Part shown: positions 45,931-55,131 of the stretch, piece by piece
Layout: each line of letters opens with the position of its first letter
Numbering within the stretch: the stretch's first letter is position 1
Source: Mesobacillus subterraneus
GTDB lineage: Bacteria; Bacillota; Bacilli; Bacillales; Cytobacillaceae
Direction of reading: 5' to 3'
NCBI RefSeq assembly: GCF_020524355.2
Contig: NZ_CP129019.1
Coordinates: forward strand, 2,170,001-2,234,000
DNA: 64,000 bases
Position numbers and translations under genes: made by a program
Notes under the pieces: generated by a model
What the model was told of the DNA's origin: nothing
Database searches by the model: none
The model's input: only the letters and a program-made list of their open reading frames with translations

Positions 45931-47487
45931 CTAGCTATGCAAACTCCCTTTTAGCCATGCCCGTGGACGGTATGAGCCTATTGGGATTTGGATTAAGCTG
46001 GTTTTCCCTTTCATTCTATAAAGATCATCAGCCTCACCTGCATCAAAACCTAGCAGAGGATGACCTCCTAACCCTAGAGCGGAAGCTGTTAAAAGTAAAT
46101 TTTGCACCAGCATTCCTGTTTCCATTTGTAATATTCGGTAGCCTCTGTATCCTAAGTCTTCTTGAAAAAAGTCCCTATTGCCAGCGACATGCAAACAAAG
46201 TGGTACTTGCTGCAGGTTGACGTTATCAATCGACAATCCAGTTTGTAAACGCAAACGGTGATCTCCTTGCTGAATTTCTTGTATAGCATGTTCTGTGTGG
46301 TTGTAGTAGTAGGCTCCATTGGGAATGCCTTCTATATTATAAAAACAGCCATAGATTGAAACTCTGGGCTCCTGGCTGCAGTAAATAGCGTCCAAATCAT
46401 TGCGGTACGAATAGGCAGCCATCGACTCCTTCAACAGGTCAGCCAGCTGCTGTTGACTAACCCTTGATAAAATAAAGTCCATTTCAGGAGAAGAACGTTT
46501 TTTGCTAACCTCTGCCAAATCAAATTGTAATGATTCAGTTTGAGGGAGAAAGATTCGCCGATTCCCCTTCATATCACTCAGCTGGTTACAGAGCTTTTTA
46601 AACGATTCAGTCGACTCCAGTTTTGAGGCTCCATTCATGGTTATTAGTTTCGGAAACTCTAATACTTTCTCCGACCTTTCATAGCTCTTAATTACAAGCG
46701 GTTTCAGTTCGCTTTTCAATTCTTCTGACGATAGTTTTTTGTAGGAAGCTGTTGCATTCGCAGACCAGTTGGTCGTTTCCACAGACAGCGGAATAATCGA
46801 ATAAACACTTTCCTCCTCTTCAGATAATCCGAGAAGATGATTGATTGCCGAATCCAGAAATTGATAGTAAACACCAGAAGCGAAACCAAATCGTTTCGCC
46901 ACGGCTTGCAGCTGCCCCATCAATACTCCAGCATCCAGCCCTTGCAACCGATAGGAGAAGTTATTGTATTTAAAGAAGTTTTTCCAAAACATCGTAGAAA
47001 CGAATGCAGTTCCAAAACAGGAAGTGATATCACATCGGTCGCCAAGAGCCGCGGCAATATATGAATCAAAGTTTCCAGCCCTCAGTAAAGCAAGGCGGTG
47101 ATGGGCCGGGTCATAATGGTAGACCCCATCAGGCAGCTCCTCTAATTTTAAATATACATAAAGTTCGTTCGGGTAAAGTCCCCCGCCAGAAGGAGCATGC
47201 CTCCTAAAGGTATGAGCTGGATAAGCATCCTCAGAAAAAAACGACTCACTTACTTGCGTTATTCCATAAACATACCAGAGGAAATCTCCCATCTCATCGA
47301 TGCCTGGCCTGGTTGGAGCCTTGATTTCTGCTAGGGACAAGGGCACTTCCCCGGACAGAGGAATCACCGGCAAGTCTCGATACAGTTTATAGGAAAAAGG
47401 AGCGTCTTCCCAGTTAGGTTCCCAGTTTTCCTGATTAGCACGTTCAATATTAAATTGAAGGTCCTTTAGAAATTGTTCAAGATTCAT
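45931..47487 (-). CDS. SagB/ThcOx-type FMN dehydrogenase of thiazole/oxazole peptide synthesis
   Basis: 518 residues; AGGAGG six bases before the ATG. Two nitroreductase-like halves. The first (about 70-235) has HAPSGGGLYPNELYVYLKLE and GVYHYDPAHHRLALLR, the classic SagB opening. The second (about 335-515) has GIPNGAYYYNHTEHAIQEIQ, QMETGMLVQNLLLTASALGL and GGHPLLGFDAGEADDLY. It oxidises the azolines made by the YcaO protein to thiazoles/oxazoles with FMN. Last gene of the cluster; no frame defects. Confidence 0.95.
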   Translation of the reverse strand: MNLEQFLKDLQFNIERANQENWEPNWEDAPFSYKLYRDLPVIPLSGEVPLSLAEIKAPTRPGIDEMGDFLWYVYGITQVSESFFSEDAYPAHTFRRHAPSGGGLYPNELYVYLKLEELPDGVYHYDPAHHRLALLRAGNFDSYIAAALGDRCDITSCFGTAFVSTMFWKNFFKYNNFSYRLQGLDAGVLMGQLQAVAKRFGFASGVYYQFLDSAINHLLGLSEEEESVYSIIPLSVETTNWSANATASYKKLSSEELKSELKPLVIKSYERSEKVLEFPKLITMNGASKLESTESFKKLCNQLSDMKGNRRIFLPQTESLQFDLAEVSKKRSSPEMDFILSRVSQQQLADLLKESMAAYSYRNDLDAIYCSQEPRVSIYGCFYNIEGIPNGAYYYNHTEHAIQEIQQGDHRLRLQTGLSIDNVNLQQVPLCLHVAGNRDFFQEDLGYRGYRILQMETGMLVQNLLLTASALGLGGHPLLGFDAGEADDLYRMKGKTSLIQIPIGSYRPRAWLKGSLHS

Positions 47488-47498
47488 CCTGTTGCCTC

Positions 47499-49451
47499 CT
47501 ATGGGAACGGATGCGGGAATTGATTTAGTTCTTCGAATGACAACGGTTCTTTCAAATAACCAAGCTTCACTGGGACGTGAATCACTCGATTAAGTCCTTT
47601 GAGGCGAGTCAAATGGTGTCCAAAGGTCATTGGAAGCATCCCCGGTATCAACACTTTCACACAGCAAAGACCATTTTTTCGGATTTCAGGTGGAGTTTGA
47701 TCGACAACGACAACATTGAGCCCTAAGTTGCTGAATTTATCTAGAATATCCTTAAGATCCTCCGTCAGGTCCGCATGACGCGATTCCTTTTGAAAAGCGT
47801 CTTTAAAACTTTGTAATGGCCGGTTATCATCTAGCAGGAACCCTAAGCGTTCTTCCGCCTGGGTCAATCCATACAGCATTCCGTGATCATCTATCTCGCG
47901 TACAAGGGAATCATCATCAAGCATTTGTAAATATTTCCCTTTGTTCGATTCCAGTTTTCCATCGAGATTGAGCATCATGCCGGCAAGCTCCTGAACGGCA
48001 CTTTTGGCTGCCTTAATCGGATCAAGATGGGGGCCCCTGCTGCACAAATAATGTTTAATCCTTTATCCTTCCTGTTTTTTGCCATCGCCCAGACACTTGG
48101 AATTCCGTGTTCCATGGTGGCGTTATATAAATACAAATCATATCCAGCAACAGCCCTCATTCGCTCTGCCATCAAAAGCAATTCTTCATCTTCAGCGGAT
48201 TGAAGATCGAGGTGTGGAAGTTTGAGCTTTGAGTACCAGGTCAAAAGGAAGGAGTCACGCTCTACTACTTCCATGATGCCATAGAAAATCGCCTCTTCCC
48301 TGCTTCCGCCAAGGGCACAGCCATTTGACGTTTCATAGACAAATCCCGCTGACCCGCACCCGAGACTATAATAGGATAATAGTTCAGGTACGAGAATTGG
48401 CCGCTCTTCAATCAGTGAATAGCCCCAAACCCAATCCATCTGGGAGTCAGGGTCAAACTTTCGAAATGGAAATCCGGGTTTTTCATATTGTTCATCGGCA
48501 TGGACACCTACTTCCAATGGGTTCAATGCCTGTTTTTCCAGGTTTCGGTAACTGTCACGGATGACTGTCCGTTTCCCGCGGGGGCTGAAGCCCGCAGTGG
48601 CGCTCGAGTCCTTCCAGGATAGCAGTCAATTCACTATCTGCGTAGCATTGCGTCCTGCCAGCTGTACCCTCATTACCTCCGGAGATCATTGGCAGATTGA
48701 CGCTCGCATCGGCAAATGGAGTGACCAAATCGTACATCTTACTGTTTAGCAAACCTGTCCGATTGTCAAAATAATCATCAAAGAGCACTTCCTTCATCTT
48801 GTCCAGCGGTGTACATCGATAGCTGCTCTCACTGATTTTCAAACTTTGATTCAATGAGATTTCTGCAAGCGAAGCTGAATCGTCTGGAATCGTACTGCAA
48901 ACTTGGCACAGAGAATCTGCCAGGAAAGAATGCCAGGATCCATGCAATGCTTTTAAGTCTGCAAAATACATCCTTCCTGACGAAAAGCCCTCTTTATCTG
49001 CTAGAACCTGGTCTGCTTCGTTTACTATTAAGTGAACCAGATGCAGAAGTCCATTTTTCGATGCCCATGGGTCCAAAGCAATTTCTGCTTCAGCCGTCAG
49101 CTTTTTTTTCACCTCTTGCATTTCGCCCCGTTCCTGACCTCCCAGTAGCCTCCTCAGGTCCGCACATTGAGAACATCCAGGAGTGCCAGGCCTGATGAGA
49201 GGTCCAACGATTCCCTCTCCAAAAGAAACAAAGGCTCGGAGCCAGGGACTGCCAGTCAGTTTTGCCGCTTCTTCAGCTTTTTGATGTGCATTGGGATTCC
49301 AATAATCATGAAGGACAAGCATCAACCCTGAATTTTCTGGCAGGCCATTTTCAAAATCTGTCCTTCTGAATACCTGGTAGCGTGATGATAATTCTTCAGC
49401 AACACGGTCAGCCAGCCATCCTTCCCCTATAATGACTACGAAGGAACTCAA
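47499..49451 (-). pseudogene. YcaO cyclodehydratase with docking domain (SagD family), two frameshifts
   Basis: About 650 residues if restored, the family length. TTG start at 49451 overlaps the preceding TGA (TTGA) and has GGAGGG six bases upstream. An N-terminal ThiF/docking-like part (1-200) has GTPGCSQCADLRRLLG and a Cys pair in SLCQVCST. The YcaO core follows: ADSELTAILEGLERHCGLQP, GCALGGSREEAIFYGIMEVV then ERDSF (ATP/Mg Glu residues), and LGLNVVVVDQTPPEIRKNG. It ends in the Pro-rich HPFP that YcaO proteins use for catalysis. Breaks: the C5 run 48581-48585, and the G5C4 run 48029-48037. The ATP-dependent heterocyclase acts on precursor Cys/Ser. Confidence 0.88.
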
Positions 49452-51358
49452 CTCAATCCCTCCTCTCGCAGCGATACACCGTATACTCCATCTAGTTGCT
49501 GGGTGAAAATGGGATCAATCCTAAGTTCGTACACTGACATTTGGGTTCTGTTCTCTTCAAGCACCTCAATCGCTGCCTGCAGGGTTTCATTCTGAATACT
49601 TCCTGTATATTCCGGTATCTTTAAATTTTTCTTTATCCTTTCACTATACTGAATCTCTGACTCCTGAAGGATGGCCACCTACCCCAGCTGACTCATTTTG
49701 AAAATAGGATAGCGCATTCTGCAAAGCGCCTCTTAAGGCCAGAGTTGTATTGAGTCCAGTACTTCCAAACCATCCTTTCTTCGTGCCGATCCAGATAACT
49801 GGGAAACCTCGCACTTCCTTTCCTACCCCTGTTCGTGCTGCTCCCTGTATTGTCGTAAGAGCGTTTAAATAAAATGCACATCTCCCGTCTTCAATAAGCT
49901 CGAGGTCAACAAGGGAAATCGACGCATTTTCGCTGAGCTTTCGATTTTCCAATTCTTTTGAGAGACATTTTTCCAGCCCTCTTCCAACAGCTTCCGCAAA
50001 AGATCCACCTGCACCGATACCCAACATCCGGCCATTCTCGAGTACTTCTGCCATACGAACCGCGTATGCTTCAATCCCTGTCAACGCTGCCTCCGTTCGT
50101 GCTTCTTCATGTGTGAATCCATTACAAACCCTTGCTGCCAGTAATTCAGACGTCCCATCTGACAGCGGATCGGCTGCCTGGACCATGCATTGCGCCAATG
50201 GTAGCTGCTTAAGGCCCCCCTCTTCCCACTTATGCAATATCCCAGCTTCTTTTGAAGTCATTAGACTAAAATACTGCAAAAGCTTCTCAGGCTCAGTTTT
50301 TCTTTGATCATGATTAAGCCGATTTTCAAGGTCCACTACTTTTATGGTCGAGAAAACTCCGGTTACCAAGGGATGTGGCAAGACCATGTGCCAGCTTCCC
50401 TCAAGAGTTTCTAAATTCAGCAAATAGATTCTGTTTCTTTGCTCAGCATTTGTGATACCCGCAAGTTCTTTATATAATTCAAAAGTAATAACGTTAGCAA
50501 GCAGCGCTCCAGTGGTCAAAGAGGCGGCTGAGACCTTCTGCTCACTTACCAAAACAGAAGAATGCAATCGCCTCCACGCTGACTCCCAGCAAAGCTCTGA
50601 ATCAGGTGTAAACAAGGGGCCGGCCATACCCGTTTGTTTGAAAACTATGGCGGGAATGAAGGCTTTCCTCTCCTCCCTGCAGATCGATTGCAAGAGCCGC
50701 ACTTCTTCAACATTGCCATTTTGTGAAACGTACAGGACCGAATCGAAAGGCCGCAACAGCGTGCTCCAGTCACCATTCTTTCTTTCAAACTCCTCGTACT
50801 CCACCTCCGAATCTGTTTTACGTGCATGATTCACAAGCTCTGCCAACCTTTTTCTATTGGTGTGGCTTTCATCGGTGATTGAGACATTCAGTTTTTGCAG
50901 ACCGGATTCCAGCAATGTTGAAACGAGAGAGTTGAACATAGGGCCGGAACCGACGGCCAGTACCTTTGCATTGCGGAATGACTGAAATCTTGATGCACCG
51001 GAACCTGCCAAATTGTCGGCAAACTCAATTTGTGAAGCGAATTTCTTCAGGACATGCTCAGATAATTGATGCTGTTCATCCCCGCTTACATCCCGGACAA
51101 AACCATTTTCAAGTAAAACCTCAGCAATTTGGTAAACGCGCTTCAGGTATGGTTCTGGCAGAGGCCGTCGGTCAATTTCCCCAGCGAATACTCACCGTTA
51201 AACATTGGCAAAAGCTTTTCAACCCACTGATCAATTCCATTGCCTTCAAGACGGAATGAACATGAGTTATTCCTTAAATACACACCACTATTTGGTTCTG
51301 CGAGATAAAATGTATCTCTTTTCACCTTCAATACCATAGAAGGATCCAACTTCACCAT
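49448..51358 (-). pseudogene. ThiF-like thiazole-containing bacteriocin maturation protein, two frameshifts
   Basis: About 636 residues if joined, as expected for the maturation protein of heterocycloanthracin clusters. The N-terminal 60 residues (VKRDTFYLAEPNSGVYLRNN) form the leader-recognition module. Next is a Rossmann/E1-like domain with AKVLAVGSGPMFNSLVSTLL and PAIVFKQTGMAGPLFTPD. The C-terminal half has EEARTEAALTGIEAYAVRMA and GIGAGGSFAEAVGRGLEKCL. Breaks at about 51157-51166 (after KLTDGL) and about 49673-49684 (before AILQESEIQYSERI). ATG 51358 has GGAGGAG upstream. It probably presents the leader to the YcaO enzyme. Confidence 0.85.
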
Positions 51359-51460
51359 CTCACTCCTCCTCCGGCCCTAATGCCCTTACTTTCCTTCATT
51401 GACTGCCATTATCATCGTATGTAGCTCAATTTGTCCCTTATGTCTTATATCAAAGAACAA

Positions 51461-51487
51461 AGCCCCTGCAAAAAATTCGCAGGGGCT
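51461..51487 (-). terminator. Attenuating hairpin between precursor and modification genes
   Basis: AGCCCCTGC / GCAGGGGCT with an internal A/T loop and TTTG tail on the minus strand, 20 bases after the precursor stop. It would let the precursor be made in excess of the enzymes (inference). Confidence 0.75.
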
Positions 51488-51506
51488 AGAGTCTGTATTG
51501 TCTAAC

Positions 51507-51785
51507 TTAACCGCGATGGCATCGTCCGCAACCACCACAGCGTCCGCACCCGCCACAACGAGAACATCTACCACAACCACCGCAGCCTCCGCAACGGAAA
51601 CATCCGCCACAGCCAAAGCAGCTAAAGAAACAAGAAAAACCGAAACAGCCGCCAAATCCACCCAGACCTAGAAAAATCCGCTCATCTCCTGATTGGTATT
51701 GGTTTTGATCCCAGCTAACGGGCTGAGTTGCCTGGAAATCACCAACATTCAGCCTTTGCAGTTCATTTTGAAAATTATTCATCAT
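51507..51785 (-). CDS. Heterocycloanthracin/sonorensin-type TOMM bacteriocin precursor
   Basis: 92 residues (or 91 from the second ATG at 51782); AGGAGGT site about eight bases upstream. Leader: FQNELQRLNVGDFQATQPVS then WDQNQYQSGDERIFLGLGGF. Core: from the first Cys (residue 47) there are 14 Cys, most in a regular C-x-x spacing (CGGC, CGRC, CFRC) with Gly/Arg/Phe/Ser between, ending CHRG. The leader F-Q-x-E-L-Q and Cys-rich core match the heterocycloanthracin/sonorensin family (established knowledge). Cys are the expected sites of thiazole formation. Confidence 0.95.
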   Translation of the reverse strand: MMNNFQNELQRLNVGDFQATQPVSWDQNQYQSGDERIFLGLGGFGGCFGFSCFFSCFGCGGCFRCGGCGGCGRCSRCGGCGRCGGCGRCHRG

Positions 51786-52181
51786 TATTCTTTACCTCCT
51801 CAAATAAATACAGGGCTCAAAAAAACAAGTAACAACGTTGAGTACTACCAGAAATATTCCTATATACATGGTACAAACATAATTAACGAGAATACTCTTC
51901 ACCAATTTATGAAGACGTAACGGCCTTTGTCACATATGCAAAAGCCTATTTATATTTATACAGTAGAATTCAGCTGAAACAATTACTTTCTGTCTCTTCG
52001 AGAACAAGGGATGAAAGAGTATGGAACCATTGACTTAATTCGGCTACTGCTTCAAAAATGAAACACTAATTATAACAGCCTTAAATAAAATCCCATGGCC
52101 TGGCTATAAAAATATTCTGCAACTTCGAACGTAAAGTTGTACAATGAACATGTAAACTTAATTGTTTTGGAGGGAATAGCA

Positions 52182-52973
52182 TTGCGAAACCATGAAATTG
52201 ATTACAAAATCTATGGCGATGACATGCAGTTTGTTGAGGTTGAACTGGATCCGAATGAGACGGTGGTCGCTGAAGCTGGCAGTCTGATGATGATGGATCA
52301 GCAAATTGAAATGGAAACGATTTTTGGCGATGGTTCTGGCAGCGGCGGCGGTTTGGTTGGCAAGCTGTTTGGTGCTGGAAAGAGGTTATTGACGGGCGAG
52401 AGCCTTTTTATGACCACATTTACCAATACTGGACACGATAAGAAGCATGTATCCTTCGCCTCTCCTTATCCTGGTAAAATCATTCCGATGAATTTGAGTG
52501 AGAATGGCGGAAAGATCATCTGTCAAAAGGACGCTTTCCTCGCTGCGGCAAAAGGGGTTTCAGTTGGCGTTGAATTTCAAAGGAAGCTTGGAGCTGGTTT
52601 CTTTGGTGGAGAAGGCTTCATCATGCAGAAGCTTGAAGGAGACGGAATGGCATTTGTCCACGCTGGCGGAACGATACATAAAAGAGAACTTCAGCCAGGA
52701 GAGGTTATCAAAGTCGATACTGGCTGCCTGGTTGCCATGACAAGTAACGTGAATTACGACATCGAAATGGTAAAAGGAGTTAAAACAGCCTTATTTGGCG
52801 GTGAAGGACTTTTCTTTGCGACACTTAGAGGACCAGGAACTGTATGGATCCAATCACTTCCATTCAGTCGTCTAGCCAGCAGAGTATTTGCAGCCGCACC
52901 ACAAGGTGGAGGCCAGAACAAAGGCGAAGGCAGTGTCCTTGGTGGAGTCTTCAGAATGCTTGACGGTGATTAA
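52182..52973 (+). CDS. TIGR00266/AIM24 family protein
   Basis: 263 residues from TTG 52182 (GGAGGG seven bases upstream; the frame from 52137 has no site). Family pattern: MQFVEVELDPNETVVAEAGS, MMMDQQIEMETIFGDGSGSG, ESLFMTTFTN, a central QKDAFLAAAKGVSVGVEFQR, GTIHKRELQPGEVIKVDTGC and TVWIQSLPFSRLA. A double beta-sandwich protein of unclear function. It is divergent from the bacteriocin cluster, 350 bp away, and not obviously part of it. Confidence 0.92.
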   Translation: MRNHEIDYKIYGDDMQFVEVELDPNETVVAEAGSLMMMDQQIEMETIFGDGSGSGGGLVGKLFGAGKRLLTGESLFMTTFTNTGHDKKHVSFASPYPGKIIPMNLSENGGKIICQKDAFLAAAKGVSVGVEFQRKLGAGFFGGEGFIMQKLEGDGMAFVHAGGTIHKRELQPGEVIKVDTGCLVAMTSNVNYDIEMVKGVKTALFGGEGLFFATLRGPGTVWIQSLPFSRLASRVFAAAPQGGGQNKGEGSVLGGVFRMLDGD

Positions 52974-52981
52974 TGATGAAC

Positions 52982-53022
52982 AAAGGGATGGATTCCGTGT
53001 CAGGAACCATCCTTTTTTTCTT
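52982..53022 (+). terminator. Rho-independent terminator of the AIM24 gene
   Basis: GGATGGATTCC / GGAACCATCC with a T7 tail. Confidence 0.8.
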
Positions 53023-53100
53023 GGAACAAAGAGCCCATTCCTGCAATCGAATGGCCAGTCTTTATCTTAAAGCTTTATATGACAAAGCCGAGCACTAAAA

Positions 53101-53137
53101 ATAAAAAGCTAAACCAAGTATTTTCCTGGTCTAGCCT
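53101..53137 (-). terminator. Terminator of the PstS-like membrane protein gene
   Basis: GCTAGACCA / TGGTTTAGC on the minus strand with TTTTTA tail. Confidence 0.7.
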
Positions 53138-53152
53138 TGTTGATGAATATAT

Positions 53153-54625
53153 TTATCTTGCATCTTCCTCGTGTAATGGAATATAACCAATCTCCTCTAG
53201 CAGCTTCTGACCTTCGGGACCCTGCATCCATTTAAGCATAGGCTTCACCGTTTTTTTCGGGTTGTCTTTCACCGTAATGGCATACAGATTGACGACATAA
53301 GGATATTTGCCCGAAGCAATATTTTCAGGTGTTGGTTCTACTCCATCCAGTGAGATCAGCTTTATTTTTTCATTCGGGTTCATGCCAGTTGTAAAAAAAC
53401 GGAATGAGTAACCGAGGGAATTATTGTAGTTGCGGTAGCTGGCAACCTCCTCCATCAAATCGCCCATTCCCGCCACTTCTTCTCTCAGCGCTGGCATCAA
53501 TGGCGTAGCACCCATGAATTTCTCCATGATTGTCTGGCTGCCCGAGTCCGTTGGCCGCTGAAACGCCATAATCTTTTTATCGTCTCCACCAACTTCATTC
53601 CAATAGGTGATTTTACCAGAATAAATCGATTTAATTTCCTCTGAAGTCAGGGTTTCAACAGGATTCTTCTCATTCAAAAAGAACACAAACGCTTCCTTAC
53701 CAATAGGTGTAAGAACGAGTTCCTTCCCGTTACTCTCTGCCAGGCTTTGCTGCGAAGCAGAAGGCTGGGCACCGAAAAAAATATCAACCTCGCCAGAAAC
53801 TAGTCTTTCAAAAGCATAAATCGTATTCGTAAAACTAACAATCTCTTCACCTGTTGGTAGTGAGTTTTTGTTTTTTATATCTCGGTAGGTGGCATTAGCG
53901 AATGCGGCATATACTGGATACGCGGCCTCCGCCCCATCCAGAATAGGCATTTCACTTTGAGTTTCTACCCTCAAGCTGGCAGTGTCTTTAAGCTTTGGCA
54001 GGATGTTGTTAGGGTTCGTGACGTAATACGGCTCTAGGTCAACACTCGAAAAGCCATTGCCATAATCAAATCCATAAGAAGGCGGGAGGATATGCTTGCT
54101 CCGCTCTATATAGATTGAACCAATGACAGCCAACAACATAATTATGACACTCATTCCCGCGAAAAGATTCCCTTTTTTGAGGCTAACTTTCGTCTTGGTC
54201 CTCTGTTCGGACAAAATAAAACCGATCAAAAAGAATAAATAATAAGCAAAAGGTACGGCAAAAGCTAGAATGAATTCCCCCATTAATGCTGAAATAAGCG
54301 AATTAGGTAAAAACGGGAACAGCGCGAATACAAAAATTCCCCAAACCTGGTGCCCGAAAAAGCCTTTGGAAATAATCATCCCTATTGCAGCAAGGAGCAC
54401 TGTCAGAAGCAATGGTATGTATACAGGCAGGTACCGACCATAAAACGAGAAAGCCTGAGGTCTTTTCCCATAATGAAAACCCATTAACAAAGCCGAGAAC
54501 GAGATGATCACTAATATAACCTGCGGACCGAACTTCTCAATCGGCAAAACCGCAATCCCCAAAAATGATAGAAATAGAGGGAATAGTATAAAGTAAATAA
54601 CTAAAAACCCGGCATCCTTCTTCAA
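53153..54625 (-). CDS. Membrane-anchored PstS-like substrate-binding protein (fusion)
   Basis: 490 residues from TTG 54625 (GGGGG eight bases upstream; TTG 54643 is possible). The N-terminal 165 residues are five or six hydrophobic spans (YFILFPLFLSFLGIAVLPI ... FLIGFILSEQRTK). Another span lies at about 155-175, then a periplasmic-binding-like domain (about 210-490): EAAYPVYAAFANATYRD, GEVDIFFGAQPSASQQSLAE, FVFFLNEKNPVETLTSEEIK, SIYSGKITYWNEVGG, and RPTDSGSQTIMEKFMG. The latter are PstS-type phosphate-binding signatures. A PstS domain tethered to a polytopic membrane part is unusual; no Pst permease or ATPase genes adjoin. Confidence 0.85.
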   Translation of the reverse strand: MKKDAGFLVIYFILFPLFLSFLGIAVLPIEKFGPQVILVIISFSALLMGFHYGKRPQAFSFYGRYLPVYIPLLLTVLLAAIGMIISKGFFGHQVWGIFVFALFPFLPNSLISALMGEFILAFAVPFAYYLFFLIGFILSEQRTKTKVSLKKGNLFAGMSVIIMLLAVIGSIYIERSKHILPPSYGFDYGNGFSSVDLEPYYVTNPNNILPKLKDTASLRVETQSEMPILDGAEAAYPVYAAFANATYRDIKNKNSLPTGEEIVSFTNTIYAFERLVSGEVDIFFGAQPSASQQSLAESNGKELVLTPIGKEAFVFFLNEKNPVETLTSEEIKSIYSGKITYWNEVGGDDKKIMAFQRPTDSGSQTIMEKFMGATPLMPALREEVAGMGDLMEEVASYRNYNNSLGYSFRFFTTGMNPNEKIKLISLDGVEPTPENIASGKYPYVVNLYAITVKDNPKKTVKPMLKWMQGPEGQKLLEEIGYIPLHEEDAR

Positions 54626-54769
54626 TCCAAATACCCCCAGCAACTTATTTTATTTATTAATTAGTGTAATTTTACACTAAATGAATATATTAGTAAATAT
54701 GTATTTATTAATCTTTTATGAAATTTGAGAAAAAGAACAAGAGTATTTTAATACTGCCTATTGACCACC

Positions 54770-55050
54770 TAGATTTCTAGATTATGTAAAAACAATGCAC
54801 CAATCAGCCCTATTGGAAACCTAAATGCCCAAATTATGTAAATAAGACACACCAATGAAGGCTATTGGTGTCCTGAATATCCAAATTATGTAAAACATAT
54901 ACACTAATGAAGACTATTGGTATCCTGAATATCCAAATTATGTAAAACAGTCCCATTAATGAAGGCTATAGTGCGCCTGAATATCCATATTATGTAAGAA
55001 TATGACGCCAATAAACTCTATTGGTGACCTAAATCTCTTTAATACGAGAA
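54770..55050. repeat. Intergenic tandem array, exact 52-bp period, about five units
   Basis: ATTATG(T)AA recurs at 54781, 54833, 54885, 54937 and 54989, each 52 bp apart. Between them are short inverted repeats such as CACCAATGAAGGCTATTGGT and AATGAAGACTATTGG, plus a (C/T)CTGAATATCCAAATT block. Copies are 75-90% alike by eye. No CRISPR-like unique spacers, as the whole unit repeats. Confidence 0.9.
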
Positions 55051-55090
55051 AACAGGTCACCAATAAAATTTTGGAAGAACCCGCCCCCAC

Positions 55091-55128
55091 AAAAAGAGAG
55101 AGGAACCATTTTAAAATCGGTTCCTCCA
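55091..55128 (-). terminator. Terminator of the sigma/PadR/FtsW-like operon
   Basis: GAGGAACCGATTTT / AAAATGGTTCCTC with a TCTCTTTTTG tail on the minus strand, next to the stop. Confidence 0.85.
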
Positions 55129-55131
55129 TTA

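Noticed and set aside
51399..51671. Plus-strand Thr/Ala-rich 90-residue frame opposite the bacteriocin precursor
   Set aside because: It is the antisense shadow of the Cys/Gly repeat of the precursor; no ribosome site.
54770..55050. CRISPR-like regular array
   Set aside because: The whole 52-bp unit repeats with drift; there are no unique spacers separated by identical repeats and no cas genes.
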